A stretch of DNA of 64,000 nt from Ahrensia sp. (GTDB lineage: Bacteria > Pseudomonadota > Alphaproteobacteria > Rhizobiales > Rhizobiaceae), in contig NZXU01000050.1 of the NCBI GenBank assembly GCA_002698425.1, forward strand, positions 193,126-257,125, given 5' to 3'. A model generated the notes under the pieces. The model was given only the letters and a program-made list of their open reading frames with translations, had not been told where the DNA came from and searched no databases. The translations under genes and the position numbers were made by a program. Position 1 is the first letter of the stretch. Each line of letters opens with the position of its first letter. This document shows positions 46,261 to 56,349 of the stretch, one piece after another.

Positions 46261-47235
46261 ATGAAAAGACTGATCGGCCTCGCGGCCGCGTTCACGCTTG
46301 CGTCCTCGATCGCGGCCTTCGCCTTCGAGCCGTCCAACACCGAGTGCATCGCCCCGGCCAATCCGGGCGGCGGCTGGGACTTCACCTGCCGGCAGGTCGG
46401 CAAGACCATGCAGGACATGAAACTGGTTCCCGGCACGATGCAGGTGGTCAACCTTGCCGGCGGCGGCGGCGGCGTGGCCTATGCCGAAGTCGCCAACAAG
46501 CGCAGTGACGACAACAATCTGATCGTTGCCGCGTCCTCGGCGACAGCGACCCGGCTTGCGCAGGGCGCCTATCCCGGCAACACGATGGACCAGATGCGCT
46601 GGATCGGCGCGGTCGGCGCCGATTACGGCATCATCGCGGTGGCGGCCAATTCCGAGGTCCAGACGCTTCCCGAGCTGATGGACATGATCAAGAACGATCC
46701 GTCCTCGGTGTCCGTGGCCGGCGGCTCGGCGGTTGGCGGCTGGGACCATCTGAAGGTCCTGCTCGCGGCCAAGAAGGCCGGGATCGATGATGTCCGCACG
46801 ATTAAATATGTCGCCTTCGACGGCGGCGGCGAAGCCGTCACACAGCTGCTCGCCGGTTCCGTGCAGGCCTTTACCGGCGACGCGTCCGAAGCCAAGGGCT
46901 TCGTCGATTCCGGCGACATTCGCGTGATCGCCGTGCTCGCGCCGGAGCGCCTCGAAGGCGATTTCGCGTCCTTCCCGACCGCCAAGGAACAGGGCATCGA
47001 CGTGATCGGCGCCAACTGGCGCGGCTTCTACGCGCCGGGCGGCATGTCCGACGATGCCTACGGCTTCTGGACCGACGCCGTCGCCAAGACCTATGCCTCC
47101 GACGAGTGGAAGCAGGTGATGGCGGCGAACGGCCTCGCGCCGCTCGACATGACCGGCGACGAGTTCGAGGCCTTCGTGAAGGACTCGATCGACAACATCA
47201 CCGACCTGTCGAAGCAGATCGGCCTGATCAAGTAA
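46261..47235 (+). CDS. tctC: Tripartite tricarboxylate transporter binding protein TctC
   Basis: The 324-residue periplasmic protein has a signal peptide (to about residue 21, IAAFAFEP) and the TctC pattern: CIAPANPGGGWDFTCRQVGKTM and QVVNLAGGGGGVAYAEVAN at the start of the fold, and later VAGGSAVGGWDHLKV. It captures a tricarboxylate or related anion (citrate-like) for the TctAB permease. A GGAGG site precedes the ATG. A hairpin follows the gene. Confidence 0.93.
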   Translation: MKRLIGLAAAFTLASSIAAFAFEPSNTECIAPANPGGGWDFTCRQVGKTMQDMKLVPGTMQVVNLAGGGGGVAYAEVANKRSDDNNLIVAASSATATRLAQGAYPGNTMDQMRWIGAVGADYGIIAVAANSEVQTLPELMDMIKNDPSSVSVAGGSAVGGWDHLKVLLAAKKAGIDDVRTIKYVAFDGGGEAVTQLLAGSVQAFTGDASEAKGFVDSGDIRVIAVLAPERLEGDFASFPTAKEQGIDVIGANWRGFYAPGGMSDDAYGFWTDAVAKTYASDEWKQVMAANGLAPLDMTGDEFEAFVKDSIDNITDLSKQIGLIK

Positions 47236-47258
47236 GCAAAGACTTACGATCTTGACAC

Positions 47259-47287
47259 TGGCATCCGGCGCGACCCGCCGGATGCCA
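47259..47287 (+). terminator. Hairpin between tctC and tctB
   Basis: A perfect 11-bp inverted repeat (TGGCATCCGGC / GCCGGATGCCA) with a 7-base loop, followed by TTT. As in dppA-dppB, it probably reduces expression of the permease relative to the binding protein. Confidence 0.65.
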
Positions 47288-47325
47288 TTTCGGCAAGGCG
47301 AAGGCATCCCATGGGAGGGGCGAGT

Positions 47326-47757
47326 ATGAGCGACCGCATATTCGGCGTGATCGGGCTGTTGCTGTCGGCGTTTTACGTGTGGCAGGCGACGCTGATCCAG
47401 GAGAGCTTCATCCAGGATCCGGTGGGCCCGAAGGCCTTTCCCGTCCTGATCGCCATCGTGCTGGCGGCGGCCAGCCTCGTCTTCGTCCTGCGGCCCGACC
47501 CCGCGCCGCACTGGCCCGCGGCCGGCCGGCTTTTCGAGATCGCGATCTCAGCCGCGCTGATGGTCGCCTATGCGCTGGCGCTGCCGGAAGCGGGCTTCGT
47601 CGCCTCGACCGCTGTCGCCGCGGCCTTCCTTTCATGGCGGCTCGGCACGCATCCGCTCGCCGCCGTCATCGCCGGGATCGCGATCGCCATCGGCATCTAT
47701 GTCGTCTTCCATCTCATACTCGGCCTGTCGCTGGCCGAAGGGCCCTGGGGGTTCTAA
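47326..47757 (+). CDS. tctB: Tripartite tricarboxylate transporter small permease TctB
   Basis: The 143-residue protein has four predicted helices and the TctB-typical DPVGPKAFPVLIA segment after the first helix. It is the small membrane subunit. ATG 47326 is chosen over 47311 because GGGAGGGG lies 5 bases upstream. Its stop overlaps the tctA start (TAATG). Confidence 0.9.
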   Translation: MSDRIFGVIGLLLSAFYVWQATLIQESFIQDPVGPKAFPVLIAIVLAAASLVFVLRPDPAPHWPAAGRLFEIAISAALMVAYALALPEAGFVASTAVAAAFLSWRLGTHPLAAVIAGIAIAIGIYVVFHLILGLSLAEGPWGF

Positions 47758-49280
47758 TGGACGTGCTTTCCTCGCTCGGCGACGGTTTCGTCGTCGCCTT
47801 CACGCTTCAGAACCTGCTGCTCGCCCTGCTCGGCTGCTTCCTCGGCACGGTGATGGGCGCGCTTCCGGGGCTCGGCCCCTCGAACGGCGTCGCCATCCTG
47901 ATCCCGCTCGCCTTCACGCTGGGCCTGCCCGCAACGCCGGCGCTGATCCTGCTGACCAGCGTCTATTACGGCGCGATGTATGGCGGGCGCATTTCGTCCA
48001 TTCTGCTGAATATCCCCGGCGACGAGCCGGCGATGATGACGACGCTGGACGGCTATCCGATGGCGAAGAAGGGCATGGCCGGCGAGGCGCTGGCGCTCTC
48101 CGGCATCGCCTCCTTCGTCGGCTCGTTCTTCGCCACCTGGGGCCTCGTCCTGCTGGCGCCGCAGCTCGTCAAGGTGGCGCTGCTGTTCGGTCCGGCGGAA
48201 TATTTCGCCTTGTTCACTCTGGCCTTCGCGACGCTCGGCGGCATCGCCAGCCGCAACCAGGCCAAGGCCGCCTTCGCCGCGGCGCTGGGTCTCGGCATCG
48301 CGACGATCGGCGTCGACGGCCAGACCGGCGTGCCGCGTTTCGCCTTCGGAGAGGTGCATCTCTATGACGGGATCGATTTCCTCGTCGCGATCGTAGGGCT
48401 GTTCGCGGTCTCTGAGGTCTTCGTCTTCCTCGAGCGCCATCACGGCAATGCGGACGCCGATTCCTCGAAGATGACGATAGGGCGGGTAACGCCGCCGCTT
48501 TCGATGCTGAAGAAGACGACGGGCGCGATGAGCCGGTCCACGGTGATCGGCTTCATCGCCGGCGTGCTGCCCGGCGCGGGCGCATCGCTCGGCTCGTTCC
48601 TCGCCTATTCGCTGGAAAAGAAGGTCTCCGACAAGGACGGCACTTTCGGCAAGGGCGATCCGCGCGGCGTCGCGGCGCCGGAGGCCGGCAACAATGCCGC
48701 GGCGGGCGGCGCGCTGGTGCCGATGCTGGCGCTTGGCGTGCCGGGCTCCGGTACGACGGCGGTGCTGCTCGCCATGCTGCTGGCACTGAACATCACGCCG
48801 GGGCCGCTGCTGTTCCAGCAGAACCCGGACGTGGTCTGGGGCCTGATCGCGGCCCTCTTCATCGGCAATGTGATGCTGCTGCTGATGAATATCCCGATGG
48901 TGTCGCTGTTCGTGCGCGTTCTGCTGATCCCGCCGAAATATCTGATGCCGGCGGTGGCTATGATTTCTTTCGTGGGTATTTACGGCATTTCCGGGTCGAC
49001 CTTCGACCTGATGGTCATGGTCGGGTTCGGCGTGCTGGGCTGGGTGTTGCGCAAGCTCGACGTGCCGCTGGTGCCGATCATTCTCGGCGTGCTGCTCGGC
49101 GACCAGATGGAGAAGAATTTGCGCCGGGCGATGACGATCTCCGACGGCGACTGGACGACGCTGTTCGCCTCGCCGCTGTCGGTCGCGCTGTGGGCCTTCG
49201 CAATCCTCGGCTTCGTCGCGCCGATCGTTTTCGGCCGATTCTTCCGGATGAAAAAGCGCGAGGAGGACGTAGGGGATTGA
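47757..49280 (+). CDS. tctA: Tripartite tricarboxylate transporter large permease TctA
   Basis: The 507-residue protein has about 11-12 helices with the TctA hallmarks: GALPGLGPSNGVAILIPL near residue 40, YYGAMYGGRISSILLNIPGDE near 70, GVLPGAGASLGSFLAYSLEKK near 270, and ALGVPGSGTTAVLLAMLL near 330. It forms the sodium- or proton-coupled pore. It overlaps tctB by one base of the stop codon. Confidence 0.95.
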   Translation: MDVLSSLGDGFVVAFTLQNLLLALLGCFLGTVMGALPGLGPSNGVAILIPLAFTLGLPATPALILLTSVYYGAMYGGRISSILLNIPGDEPAMMTTLDGYPMAKKGMAGEALALSGIASFVGSFFATWGLVLLAPQLVKVALLFGPAEYFALFTLAFATLGGIASRNQAKAAFAAALGLGIATIGVDGQTGVPRFAFGEVHLYDGIDFLVAIVGLFAVSEVFVFLERHHGNADADSSKMTIGRVTPPLSMLKKTTGAMSRSTVIGFIAGVLPGAGASLGSFLAYSLEKKVSDKDGTFGKGDPRGVAAPEAGNNAAAGGALVPMLALGVPGSGTTAVLLAMLLALNITPGPLLFQQNPDVVWGLIAALFIGNVMLLLMNIPMVSLFVRVLLIPPKYLMPAVAMISFVGIYGISGSTFDLMVMVGFGVLGWVLRKLDVPLVPIILGVLLGDQMEKNLRRAMTISDGDWTTLFASPLSVALWAFAILGFVAPIVFGRFFRMKKREEDVGD

Positions 49281-49391
49281 GGCCCGAACCGTGTAATCCG
49301 TGAAACCGCCTTGTTCCGGACCTATATCGAGGGTCCGGACGGGCCGCGACATCGCTTCCCCTTCGGGTTGCATTGCCTTAGGATTACAACC

Positions 49392-50780
49392 ATGGATGTC
49401 CAGCCCCAACCCTTCGTGCCCCCTCACCCGACGCCGCGCAACCGGCCGCCGACCAGCCTGGAACTGATCCGTACCTCTATGCGCAACCCGCTCGAAATCT
49501 GGGGGGAGCCGTCCTACCGGCAGCCGCATATCTCGGTGCGTTTCCTCGCCGACAATGTGCTGATCGCCAATCATCCGGAGTTGATCCGCCACATCCTCGT
49601 CGACAATGTGAAGAACTACCGCATGGCGCGGGTGCGCCAACTGATCCTGCGGCCGATCCTGCGCGACGGACTGCTGACGGCGGAAGGCGAGGTCTGGAAA
49701 CGGTCGCGGAAGGCGATGGCGCCGGTATTCACGCCGCGCCATATCCACGGCTTCGCCGAGATGATGAGGGGCCGGACCGAGGGTTTCCTCGACCGCTACC
49801 GCGACGGCGCCGGCAAGGTCCATGACGTCTCCACCGACATGACCGAACTGACCTATGAGGTGCTGGCCTATACGCTGTTTTCCGGCGACATCGCCGCCGA
49901 CGACACTGATTTCGCCGACGATGTCGACCGGCTGCTGTCGACGATGGGCCGTGTCGATCCGCTCGACCTGCTGAAGGCGCCGGAATGGCTGCCGCGCCTG
50001 CAGCGGCTGCGCGGGCGGCCGGTGCTGGAGAAATTCCGCCGCATCGTTCGCGACACGATCGACCAGCGCCGCGCCCGGATGGAAACCGATCCCGACGGCG
50101 TGCCGGAGGATTTCGTGACGCTGCTGCTGAACGCAGAAGGGCCGGAGGGGCTCAGCGCGGCGGAGATCGAGGACAATCTGATCACCTTCATCGGCGCCGG
50201 CCACGAGACCACGGCGCGCGCGCTCGGCTGGACGCTTTATCTGCTGGCCAACGCGCCGCATGAGCGGGCCCTGGTGGAAGAGGAAATCGACGCCGTGCTC
50301 GCGGACAACCCGCCGCCGGTCGAATGGCTCGACAGGATGCCGAAGACGCGCGCGGCCTTCGAGGAGGCGATGCGGCTCTACCCGCCGGCGCCCTCGATCA
50401 ACCGCGAGCCCATGGAAGACGACACGGCGACGCTGAAGGACGGGACGCGCATCGACATTCCCAAAGGCGCGACCGTACTGGTCATGCCGTGGGTGCTGCA
50501 TCGCCACCGGCTCTACTGGGAGGAGCCGAACGCCTTTATGCCGTCACGCTTCTGGCCGCAGAACCGCGACCGGATCGACCGGTTCCAGTATCTGCCCTTC
50601 GGCGCGGGGCCGCGCATCTGCATCGGCGCGACCTTCGCGCTGCAGGAAGCGGTGATCGCGCTGGCGCTGATCTGCAAGGAATTCCGCTTCGAGCCGACGG
50701 CGGGGCTCAATCCCTGGCCGGTGCAGAAACTGACCGTGCAGGCGCAGAACGGCCTGCCGATGCGGGTGGTGCGGCGGTAG
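49392..50780 (+). CDS. Cytochrome P450
   Basis: The 462-residue monooxygenase has the oxygen-binding I-helix FIGAGHETTARAL, the E-x-x-R in FEEAMRLYPP, the meander FMPSRFWPQNR and the haem-binding FGAGPRICIGATFALQE with the cysteine ligand. The overall look is that of fatty-acid or alkane-hydroxylating P450s (CYP102/CYP4-like helices). No ferredoxin or reductase gene is adjacent, so redox partners must be encoded elsewhere. TTAGGA lies upstream of the chosen ATG. Confidence 0.92.
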   Translation: MDVQPQPFVPPHPTPRNRPPTSLELIRTSMRNPLEIWGEPSYRQPHISVRFLADNVLIANHPELIRHILVDNVKNYRMARVRQLILRPILRDGLLTAEGEVWKRSRKAMAPVFTPRHIHGFAEMMRGRTEGFLDRYRDGAGKVHDVSTDMTELTYEVLAYTLFSGDIAADDTDFADDVDRLLSTMGRVDPLDLLKAPEWLPRLQRLRGRPVLEKFRRIVRDTIDQRRARMETDPDGVPEDFVTLLLNAEGPEGLSAAEIEDNLITFIGAGHETTARALGWTLYLLANAPHERALVEEEIDAVLADNPPPVEWLDRMPKTRAAFEEAMRLYPPAPSINREPMEDDTATLKDGTRIDIPKGATVLVMPWVLHRHRLYWEEPNAFMPSRFWPQNRDRIDRFQYLPFGAGPRICIGATFALQEAVIALALICKEFRFEPTAGLNPWPVQKLTVQAQNGLPMRVVRR

Positions 50781-50856
50781 GGAGTCCATTGCCCTGACGC
50801 CACGACATGCGTAAGGCATCGCATCCGAAACGATCCTTGCACGCGATAACTCCCAG

Positions 50857-52860
50857 ATGACCCTTTCCCTCGGCATCGACACGGGCGGCACATATACGGA
50901 CGCCGTCATCCATGACGAGACGCGCGGCGTCATCGCGAAAGCAAAAGCGCTGACGACGCGGCACGACCTCGCCATCGGGCTTGGCGAGGCGATGGACGCG
51001 GTGCTGGCGGCGAGCGGCGTCGCGCCCGGAGATATCGGCCTCGTCTCCATCTCGACGACGCTGGCGACCAATGCGCTGGTGGAGGGCCAGGGCGGGCGGA
51101 TCGGGCTCGTCATGATTGGCTTCTCGGACAGCGATCTCGACCGGGCCGGCCTGCGCGACGCGCTGAGGAGCGACCCGGTCGTTTTCATCGCCGGCGGTCA
51201 TAATGCGCATGGACGCGAAACGGCGCCATTCGACACGGGCGCGCTGGGACGCGCGCTTGCCGAGACGCAATCCCAGGTGTCGGCCTATGCGGTGGCCGGC
51301 TATTTCGCGGTGCGCAATCCGGAGCACGAGATCGCCGCGCGCGATATCATCCGCGATACGACGCAATTGCCGGTGACGACGAGCCACGAATTGTCGGCCA
51401 AGCTCGACGGACCGCGCCGGGCGCTGACCACGGTATTGAATGCGCGGCTGATCTCGATGATCGACCGGCTGATCGACGCCGCCGAGCAGCGCATGGCGAA
51501 GGACGGCATTCATGCGCCACTGATGGTGGTCCGCGGCGACGGCTCGCTGGTCGCGGCCGGCTTCGCACGGGCAAGGCCGATCGAGACGATCCTGTCGGGA
51601 CCGGCGGCGAGCCTCGTCGGCGCGCAACATCTGGCGCGAGCGGAAAACGCCATCGTCTCCGACATCGGCGGAACCACCACGGATATCGCCATCCTCGACA
51701 ACGGCCGGCCAAGGATCGATCCGCAGGGCGCGACGGTGGGCGGGTTCCGCACCATGGTCGACGCGGTGGCGATGCGCACATTCGGGCTCGGCGGTGACAG
51801 CGAGGTGGCGATCGACGACGGGGCGCTGAAGCCGCAGATCCGGCTCGGACCACGCCGGCTGCTGCCTCTGTCCCTTCTGGCGCATCTGCACGGACCGGAC
51901 GTTCTGCGGGACCTGGAGCGGCAGGCCCGCGCGGCGATCCCGGTGCGCAACGAGGGGCGTTTCGCGCTGAAAGCGGGCGTGCCGGACCGGCTGGCCTCGG
52001 GGCTGACACGCTCCGAGGCAGAGCTGCTGAGCCGGCTAAAGGACTCGCCCCAGCCGCTCGACCGGCTGCTGACGGCCACGGCGGAACTGGCGACCCTCAA
52101 CCGCCTGGCGGCGCGCGGGCTGGCGCTGATCGCTGGCTACACGCCCTCGGACGCACAGCATGTGCTGGGCCGATTCACCCATTGGGACCGGGACGCGGCC
52201 TTTCTCGGCGCGGCGCTCTTCGCGCGCAGGAAGGACGGTTACGGCAATCCGGTGGCAAAAGATGCGGAAACGATCAGCGCCCGCGTGGTCGACCGGCTGG
52301 TTCGGCTCTCGGCGGAACGCGTGCTGGAGACGGCTCTCTGCGAGGACGGGCTGGACGGCACGGCGCTGGCCACATCGGCGTTGGCGCGACGCGCGCTCGA
52401 CCGGGAGACCGGCATCGCGCGGTTTTCGCTGACGCTCGACCGGCCGGTGATTGCGCTAGGCGCGGGCGCGGAGGCCTATTACCCGCCGGCCGGAGAGTTG
52501 CTGGCGACGCAGACCATCGTGCCCGAGCATGCCGAAGTGGCGAATGCGGTCGGCGCGGTGGTCGGACAGGTTCGCATCAGCGTCACCGCGGAAATCATGC
52601 AGCCGGTGGAAGGACGTTTCGAGATCGCGGGACTTGAGGGCGCGGCAGGCCTGGCCTTCCCTTCCGTGGAAGAGGCGCTGGCCGAAGCCGAGCGCCACTG
52701 CCGCCAGACGGCCGAGGCAATGGCGATGGAGGCCGGCGCGTCGGAGGCACATGCAACCGTGTCGAGGGATGTCGAGACCGCGGAGATCGAGGGCCGCGAG
52801 CAGTTCGTTTCGGCCAAGGTCACGGCAATCGCCGGAGGCCGGCCGGCGACGGCGGTTTGA
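50857..52860 (+). CDS. Hydantoinase/oxoprolinase subunit A family protein (HyuA)
   Basis: The 667-residue protein belongs to the HyuA / 5-oxoprolinase ATPase family: the N-terminal phosphate motif LGIDTGGTYTDAVIHD, then STTLATNALVEGQGGRIG, and the central ATP site VSDIGGTTTDIAILDNG. These enzymes use ATP to open hydantoins, oxoproline or related rings, or carboxylate acetone, normally together with a HyuB subunit. No hyuB is adjacent; the next gene is malate synthase. It may act alone or with an unlinked partner. Confidence 0.85.
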   Translation: MTLSLGIDTGGTYTDAVIHDETRGVIAKAKALTTRHDLAIGLGEAMDAVLAASGVAPGDIGLVSISTTLATNALVEGQGGRIGLVMIGFSDSDLDRAGLRDALRSDPVVFIAGGHNAHGRETAPFDTGALGRALAETQSQVSAYAVAGYFAVRNPEHEIAARDIIRDTTQLPVTTSHELSAKLDGPRRALTTVLNARLISMIDRLIDAAEQRMAKDGIHAPLMVVRGDGSLVAAGFARARPIETILSGPAASLVGAQHLARAENAIVSDIGGTTTDIAILDNGRPRIDPQGATVGGFRTMVDAVAMRTFGLGGDSEVAIDDGALKPQIRLGPRRLLPLSLLAHLHGPDVLRDLERQARAAIPVRNEGRFALKAGVPDRLASGLTRSEAELLSRLKDSPQPLDRLLTATAELATLNRLAARGLALIAGYTPSDAQHVLGRFTHWDRDAAFLGAALFARRKDGYGNPVAKDAETISARVVDRLVRLSAERVLETALCEDGLDGTALATSALARRALDRETGIARFSLTLDRPVIALGAGAEAYYPPAGELLATQTIVPEHAEVANAVGAVVGQVRISVTAEIMQPVEGRFEIAGLEGAAGLAFPSVEEALAEAERHCRQTAEAMAMEAGASEAHATVSRDVETAEIEGREQFVSAKVTAIAGGRPATAV

Positions 52861-52998
52861 CGGCACCCCCGCGGATTGCGCGCAGACGGAGGGCGATTTT
52901 ATCCGTTTTGGAAACAAAGCTAGTCAGTTTGGCCAAGTTGACAGCCAATCGATAGGCGTGCTTTGCCGCAGGATCACTTGTTTTCCGGAGGAAATGGC

Positions 52999-55161
52999 AT
53001 GGGCGCGACGCTCACGATCGACGGCCTGACAATCGACAAGGGTCTCTACGACTTCATCACCGACGAGGCGATGCCCGGCACCGGCGTCGAGGCGAAGGAC
53101 TTTTGGCCGGCTTTCTCGAAGATCGTGCACGAGCTTGGGCCGAAGAACCGCGCCCTGCTGGCGAAGCGCGACGACATCCAGGCCAAGCTCGACGCCTGGT
53201 ATCGGGAGCATCGCGAGGACGGCTACGAGATGCCGGAATACGAGGCCTTCCTGAAGGATATCGGCTATCTCGTGCCGGAAGGCGACGCCTTCTCGGTCTC
53301 GACGGAAAATGTCGATCCGGAGATCGCCGAGGTGGCCGGGCCGCAGCTGGTCGTGCCGATCATGAATGCCCGCTTCGCGCTGAACGCGGCGAATGCCCGC
53401 TGGGGCTCCCTCTACGACGCGCTCTACGGCACGGACGCGCTGGGCGACCTGCCGCAGGGCGGCGGCTACGATCCGGAGCGTGGCGCCCGCGTGATCGCCT
53501 GGGCGCGCAACTTCCTCAATGAGAACGCACCGCTCTATACCGACTGGACCGATGTCCGCGGCTTCTCCGTCGAAGGCGGCGAACTCAAGCTGCAGATGGA
53601 AGACAGCACCAAGGCCGAGCTGAAGGACAAGGCGCAGTTCGCCGGTTATCGCGGCGACGCCGCTTCGCCCGACGCCGTACTGCTTGTCAAGAACGGCCTG
53701 CATGTCGAAATCGTCATCGATGCGAACCACCCGATCGGCAAGACCGATGCGGCGCATATCGCCGATCTGGTGCTGGAATCGGCGCTGACGACTATCATGG
53801 ACTGCGAGGACTCCGTCGCCGCCGTCGATGCGGAAGACAAGACGCTGGTGTATCGCAACTGGCTCGGCCTGATGAGGGGCGACTTGGAGGAGAGCTTCGA
53901 GAAGGGCGGGAAGACGATCACCCGCGCTATGAATCCGGATCGCGACTATGTCTCGCCGGCGGGCGAGGCCTTCTCGCTGAAGGGCCGGTCGCTGATGCTG
54001 GTCCGCAATGTCGGCCACCTGATGACCAATCCGGCTGCCACCGACCGCGACGGCCATGAAGTGCCGGAAGGCATCATGGACGCGATGATGACGGGGCTGA
54101 TCGCGCTGCACGATATCGGGCCGGATGGACGCCACGCCAACTCGCCGGCGGGCTCGATGTATGTCGTCAAGCCGAAGATGCACGGGCCGGAGGAAGTCGC
54201 CTTCGCAGTCGAATTGTTCGGGCGCGTGGAAGAGGCGCTCGGCATGGCGCCGAACGCAATCAAGATGGGCATCATGGACGAGGAACGCCGCACGACGGTG
54301 AACCTCAAGGAATGCATCCGCGCCGCGAAGGAGCGCGTCGTCTTTATCAATACCGGCTTCCTCGACCGCACCGGCGACGAGATCCACACCTCGATGGAAC
54401 TCGGCCCGATGATCCGCAAGGGCGACATGAAGCAGGCCGTGTGGATCCAGGCCTACGAGAACTGGAACGTCGATATTGGGCTGGAATGCGGCCTGTCGGG
54501 CCATGCCCAGATCGGCAAGGGCATGTGGGCGATGCCGGACCTGATGCATGCGATGCTGGAGCAGAAGATCGGCCATCCGAAGGCCGGCGCCAACACGGCC
54601 TGGGTTCCCTCCCCGACCGCCGCGACGCTGCACGCGACGCATTACCACCAGGTCGATGTGAAAGAGGTGCAGGCGAAGCTGAAATCACGCGGCCGCGCCA
54701 AGCTCGAGGACATCCTCTCCGTGCCGGTGGCGCGGCGGCCGAACTGGACCGAGGAAGACATCCAGCGCGAGCTCGACAACAATGCGCAGGGCATTCTCGG
54801 CTATGTGGTGCGCTGGGTCGACCAGGGCGTCGGCTGCTCCAAGGTGCCGGACATCAACGATGTCGGGCTGATGGAAGACCGCGCGACGCTGCGCATCTCC
54901 TCGCAGCACATGGCCAACTGGCTGCATCACGGCGTCGTGCTGGAACACCAGATCGTCGACACGATGAAGAAGATGGCGGAAGTGGTCGACCGGCAGAATG
55001 AGGGCGATCCGAACTACCATCCGATGGCGCCGAATTTCGACGACTCGATCGCTTTCCAGGCGGCGCTCGACCTTGTGCTGAAGGGCCGCGAACAGCCGGC
55101 CGGTTATACCGAACCGATCCTGCACCAGCGGCGGCTGGAGCTGAAAGCGAAGCGCAGATAA
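52999..55161 (+). CDS. glcB: Malate synthase G
   Basis: The 720-residue enzyme condenses glyoxylate with acetyl-CoA to malate. Isoform G features: [17 protein letters not shown] at the start, the metal/active-site [15 protein letters not shown] near residue 270, [29 protein letters not shown] (shown here from DIGLECG), and the catalytic [25 protein letters not shown] site precedes ATG 52999. A strong terminator follows, so it is a single-gene unit. Confidence 0.96.
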   Translation: MGATLTIDGLTIDKGLYDFITDEAMPGTGVEAKDFWPAFSKIVHELGPKNRALLAKRDDIQAKLDAWYREHREDGYEMPEYEAFLKDIGYLVPEGDAFSVSTENVDPEIAEVAGPQLVVPIMNARFALNAANARWGSLYDALYGTDALGDLPQGGGYDPERGARVIAWARNFLNENAPLYTDWTDVRGFSVEGGELKLQMEDSTKAELKDKAQFAGYRGDAASPDAVLLVKNGLHVEIVIDANHPIGKTDAAHIADLVLESALTTIMDCEDSVAAVDAEDKTLVYRNWLGLMRGDLEESFEKGGKTITRAMNPDRDYVSPAGEAFSLKGRSLMLVRNVGHLMTNPAATDRDGHEVPEGIMDAMMTGLIALHDIGPDGRHANSPAGSMYVVKPKMHGPEEVAFAVELFGRVEEALGMAPNAIKMGIMDEERRTTVNLKECIRAAKERVVFINTGFLDRTGDEIHTSMELGPMIRKGDMKQAVWIQAYENWNVDIGLECGLSGHAQIGKGMWAMPDLMHAMLEQKIGHPKAGANTAWVPSPTAATLHATHYHQVDVKEVQAKLKSRGRAKLEDILSVPVARRPNWTEEDIQRELDNNAQGILGYVVRWVDQGVGCSKVPDINDVGLMEDRATLRISSQHMANWLHHGVVLEHQIVDTMKKMAEVVDRQNEGDPNYHPMAPNFDDSIAFQAALDLVLKGREQPAGYTEPILHQRRLELKAKRR

Positions 55162-55164
55162 AGC

Positions 55165-55194
55165 GAAGGCCGCCCTGAGGCGGCCTTCTTTTTT
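55165..55194 (+). terminator. Intrinsic terminator of glcB
   Basis: A perfect 10-bp stem (GAAGGCCGCC / GGCGGCCTTC) with loop CTGA, followed by six Ts, starting 4 bases after the glcB stop. Confidence 0.92.
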
Positions 55195-55200
55195 CGGGCG

Positions 55201-56349
55201 TCATTCACGCCGGAGATCGACGAGGTCGTTCAAGAGACCCGCCGTACCGTTGTGGACCGTCAGGCGCTCCACCTTTCCGGCGATGGTCTCGAGAGCCTCG
55301 AGTTCCTTCAGGCGCAGCATGACCGGGTTCTCGGCCATGACCTTTGCCGTGTTGAGCAGAGAACGCGTGGCGTTCGTCTCCTCGCGGCGACGGATCACAT
55401 TGGCCTCGGCCTCCTTTTCGGCCGCCACGACCATGTTGAGGATCTCGCGCATCTCACCCGGCAGGATAACGTCCTTCAGGGTGATCTCGAAGACCTCGAT
55501 ACCGATCGCCGCCATCTGCTCGCGGATCCGGCCGGCGGCTTCGCCGTCGACCGACGCCTTGTCGGCAAGGATCCGGTCGAGCGTCATGGCGCCGAGCGTC
55601 TGCCGGAAGGCATACTGCAGCGTCCGGTAGAAGGTCTCCGAAAAGTCCTTCACCGCCGTCGCAGCCTTCACCGGATCGGTGACGCGGTATTCCGCGGCGA
55701 TGTTGACGCGGATCGTCACGCGGTCCTTGGTCAGCAGTTCCTGACCGGCGATATCGATCGACTGGCGGCGAAGATCAATGACCTTCACCTGGACCATCCG
55801 TCCGACGTTCCAGAAGGCGTGCACGCCCGGCTTCAGCGTCGAGGCAAGTTCGCCGTCGACATAAAGCAGGCCTGCCTGGCCTTCCGCCACCGGGTGCAGG
55901 CTCATCGCCTTCGCAGCGAGGCCGGCACGGCCGATCCGGCGCATCAGCGACGTCTCGACAGCCAGAGACTGTCCGACATCGACCGTCACCTTCGACCACG
56001 GACCCGCGGCCGTCCAGACGACGAGACGCTGATCCGGCTGCATGACCGTGTGGACACGGCCATCCCGCTCGATGACGGCCACTTCGGACTTGCCGGTGAC
56101 AAAGACCGTCAGGTGACGGCTCGCGACCTCCGGGAGCTTGTCCAAGAGAGCCTTCTCATAGTGCGAGCTGAATTCCGGCCGCGCCAGGTCGTGGCACTCG
56201 ACTTCGAGGCGGCCGCGCCGGTTGGCAAGCAAATGCTCGCCCGGCTGCAGGATACCCCTGATCTCACCCTTCCACAGATGGAGGGCACGCTCGTTTTCCA
56301 TGACCAGGACCCGCTTGAGGCCCAGGGTTCGCTCGATAAGGCTCATCAT
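55201..56349 (-). CDS. Slipin (SPFH/band-7) protein
   Basis: The 382-residue protein has a C-terminal SPFH/stomatin domain (about 188-330: VKVIDLRRQSIDIAGQELLTKDRVTIRVN through ITLKDVILPGEMREILN) and a coiled-coil tail (AAEKEAEANVIRRREETNATRS). The N-terminal half has no membrane helix; it carries three related beta segments of the form acidic-x-G-x(5)-L-x-P-G/D-x-H/R, at about residues 16-42, 89-112 and 155-180. The ATG at 56349 lies 7 bases after AAAGGAG. Two tRNA-like sequences and a possible third lie upstream on the same strand. Slipins of this form have been reported, to my memory, in RtcR-controlled RNA-repair loci. Confidence 0.85.
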   Translation of the reverse strand: MMSLIERTLGLKRVLVMENERALHLWKGEIRGILQPGEHLLANRRGRLEVECHDLARPEFSSHYEKALLDKLPEVASRHLTVFVTGKSEVAVIERDGRVHTVMQPDQRLVVWTAAGPWSKVTVDVGQSLAVETSLMRRIGRAGLAAKAMSLHPVAEGQAGLLYVDGELASTLKPGVHAFWNVGRMVQVKVIDLRRQSIDIAGQELLTKDRVTIRVNIAAEYRVTDPVKAATAVKDFSETFYRTLQYAFRQTLGAMTLDRILADKASVDGEAAGRIREQMAAIGIEVFEITLKDVILPGEMREILNMVVAAEKEAEANVIRRREETNATRSLLNTAKVMAENPVMLRLKELEALETIAGKVERLTVHNGTAGLLNDLVDLRRE

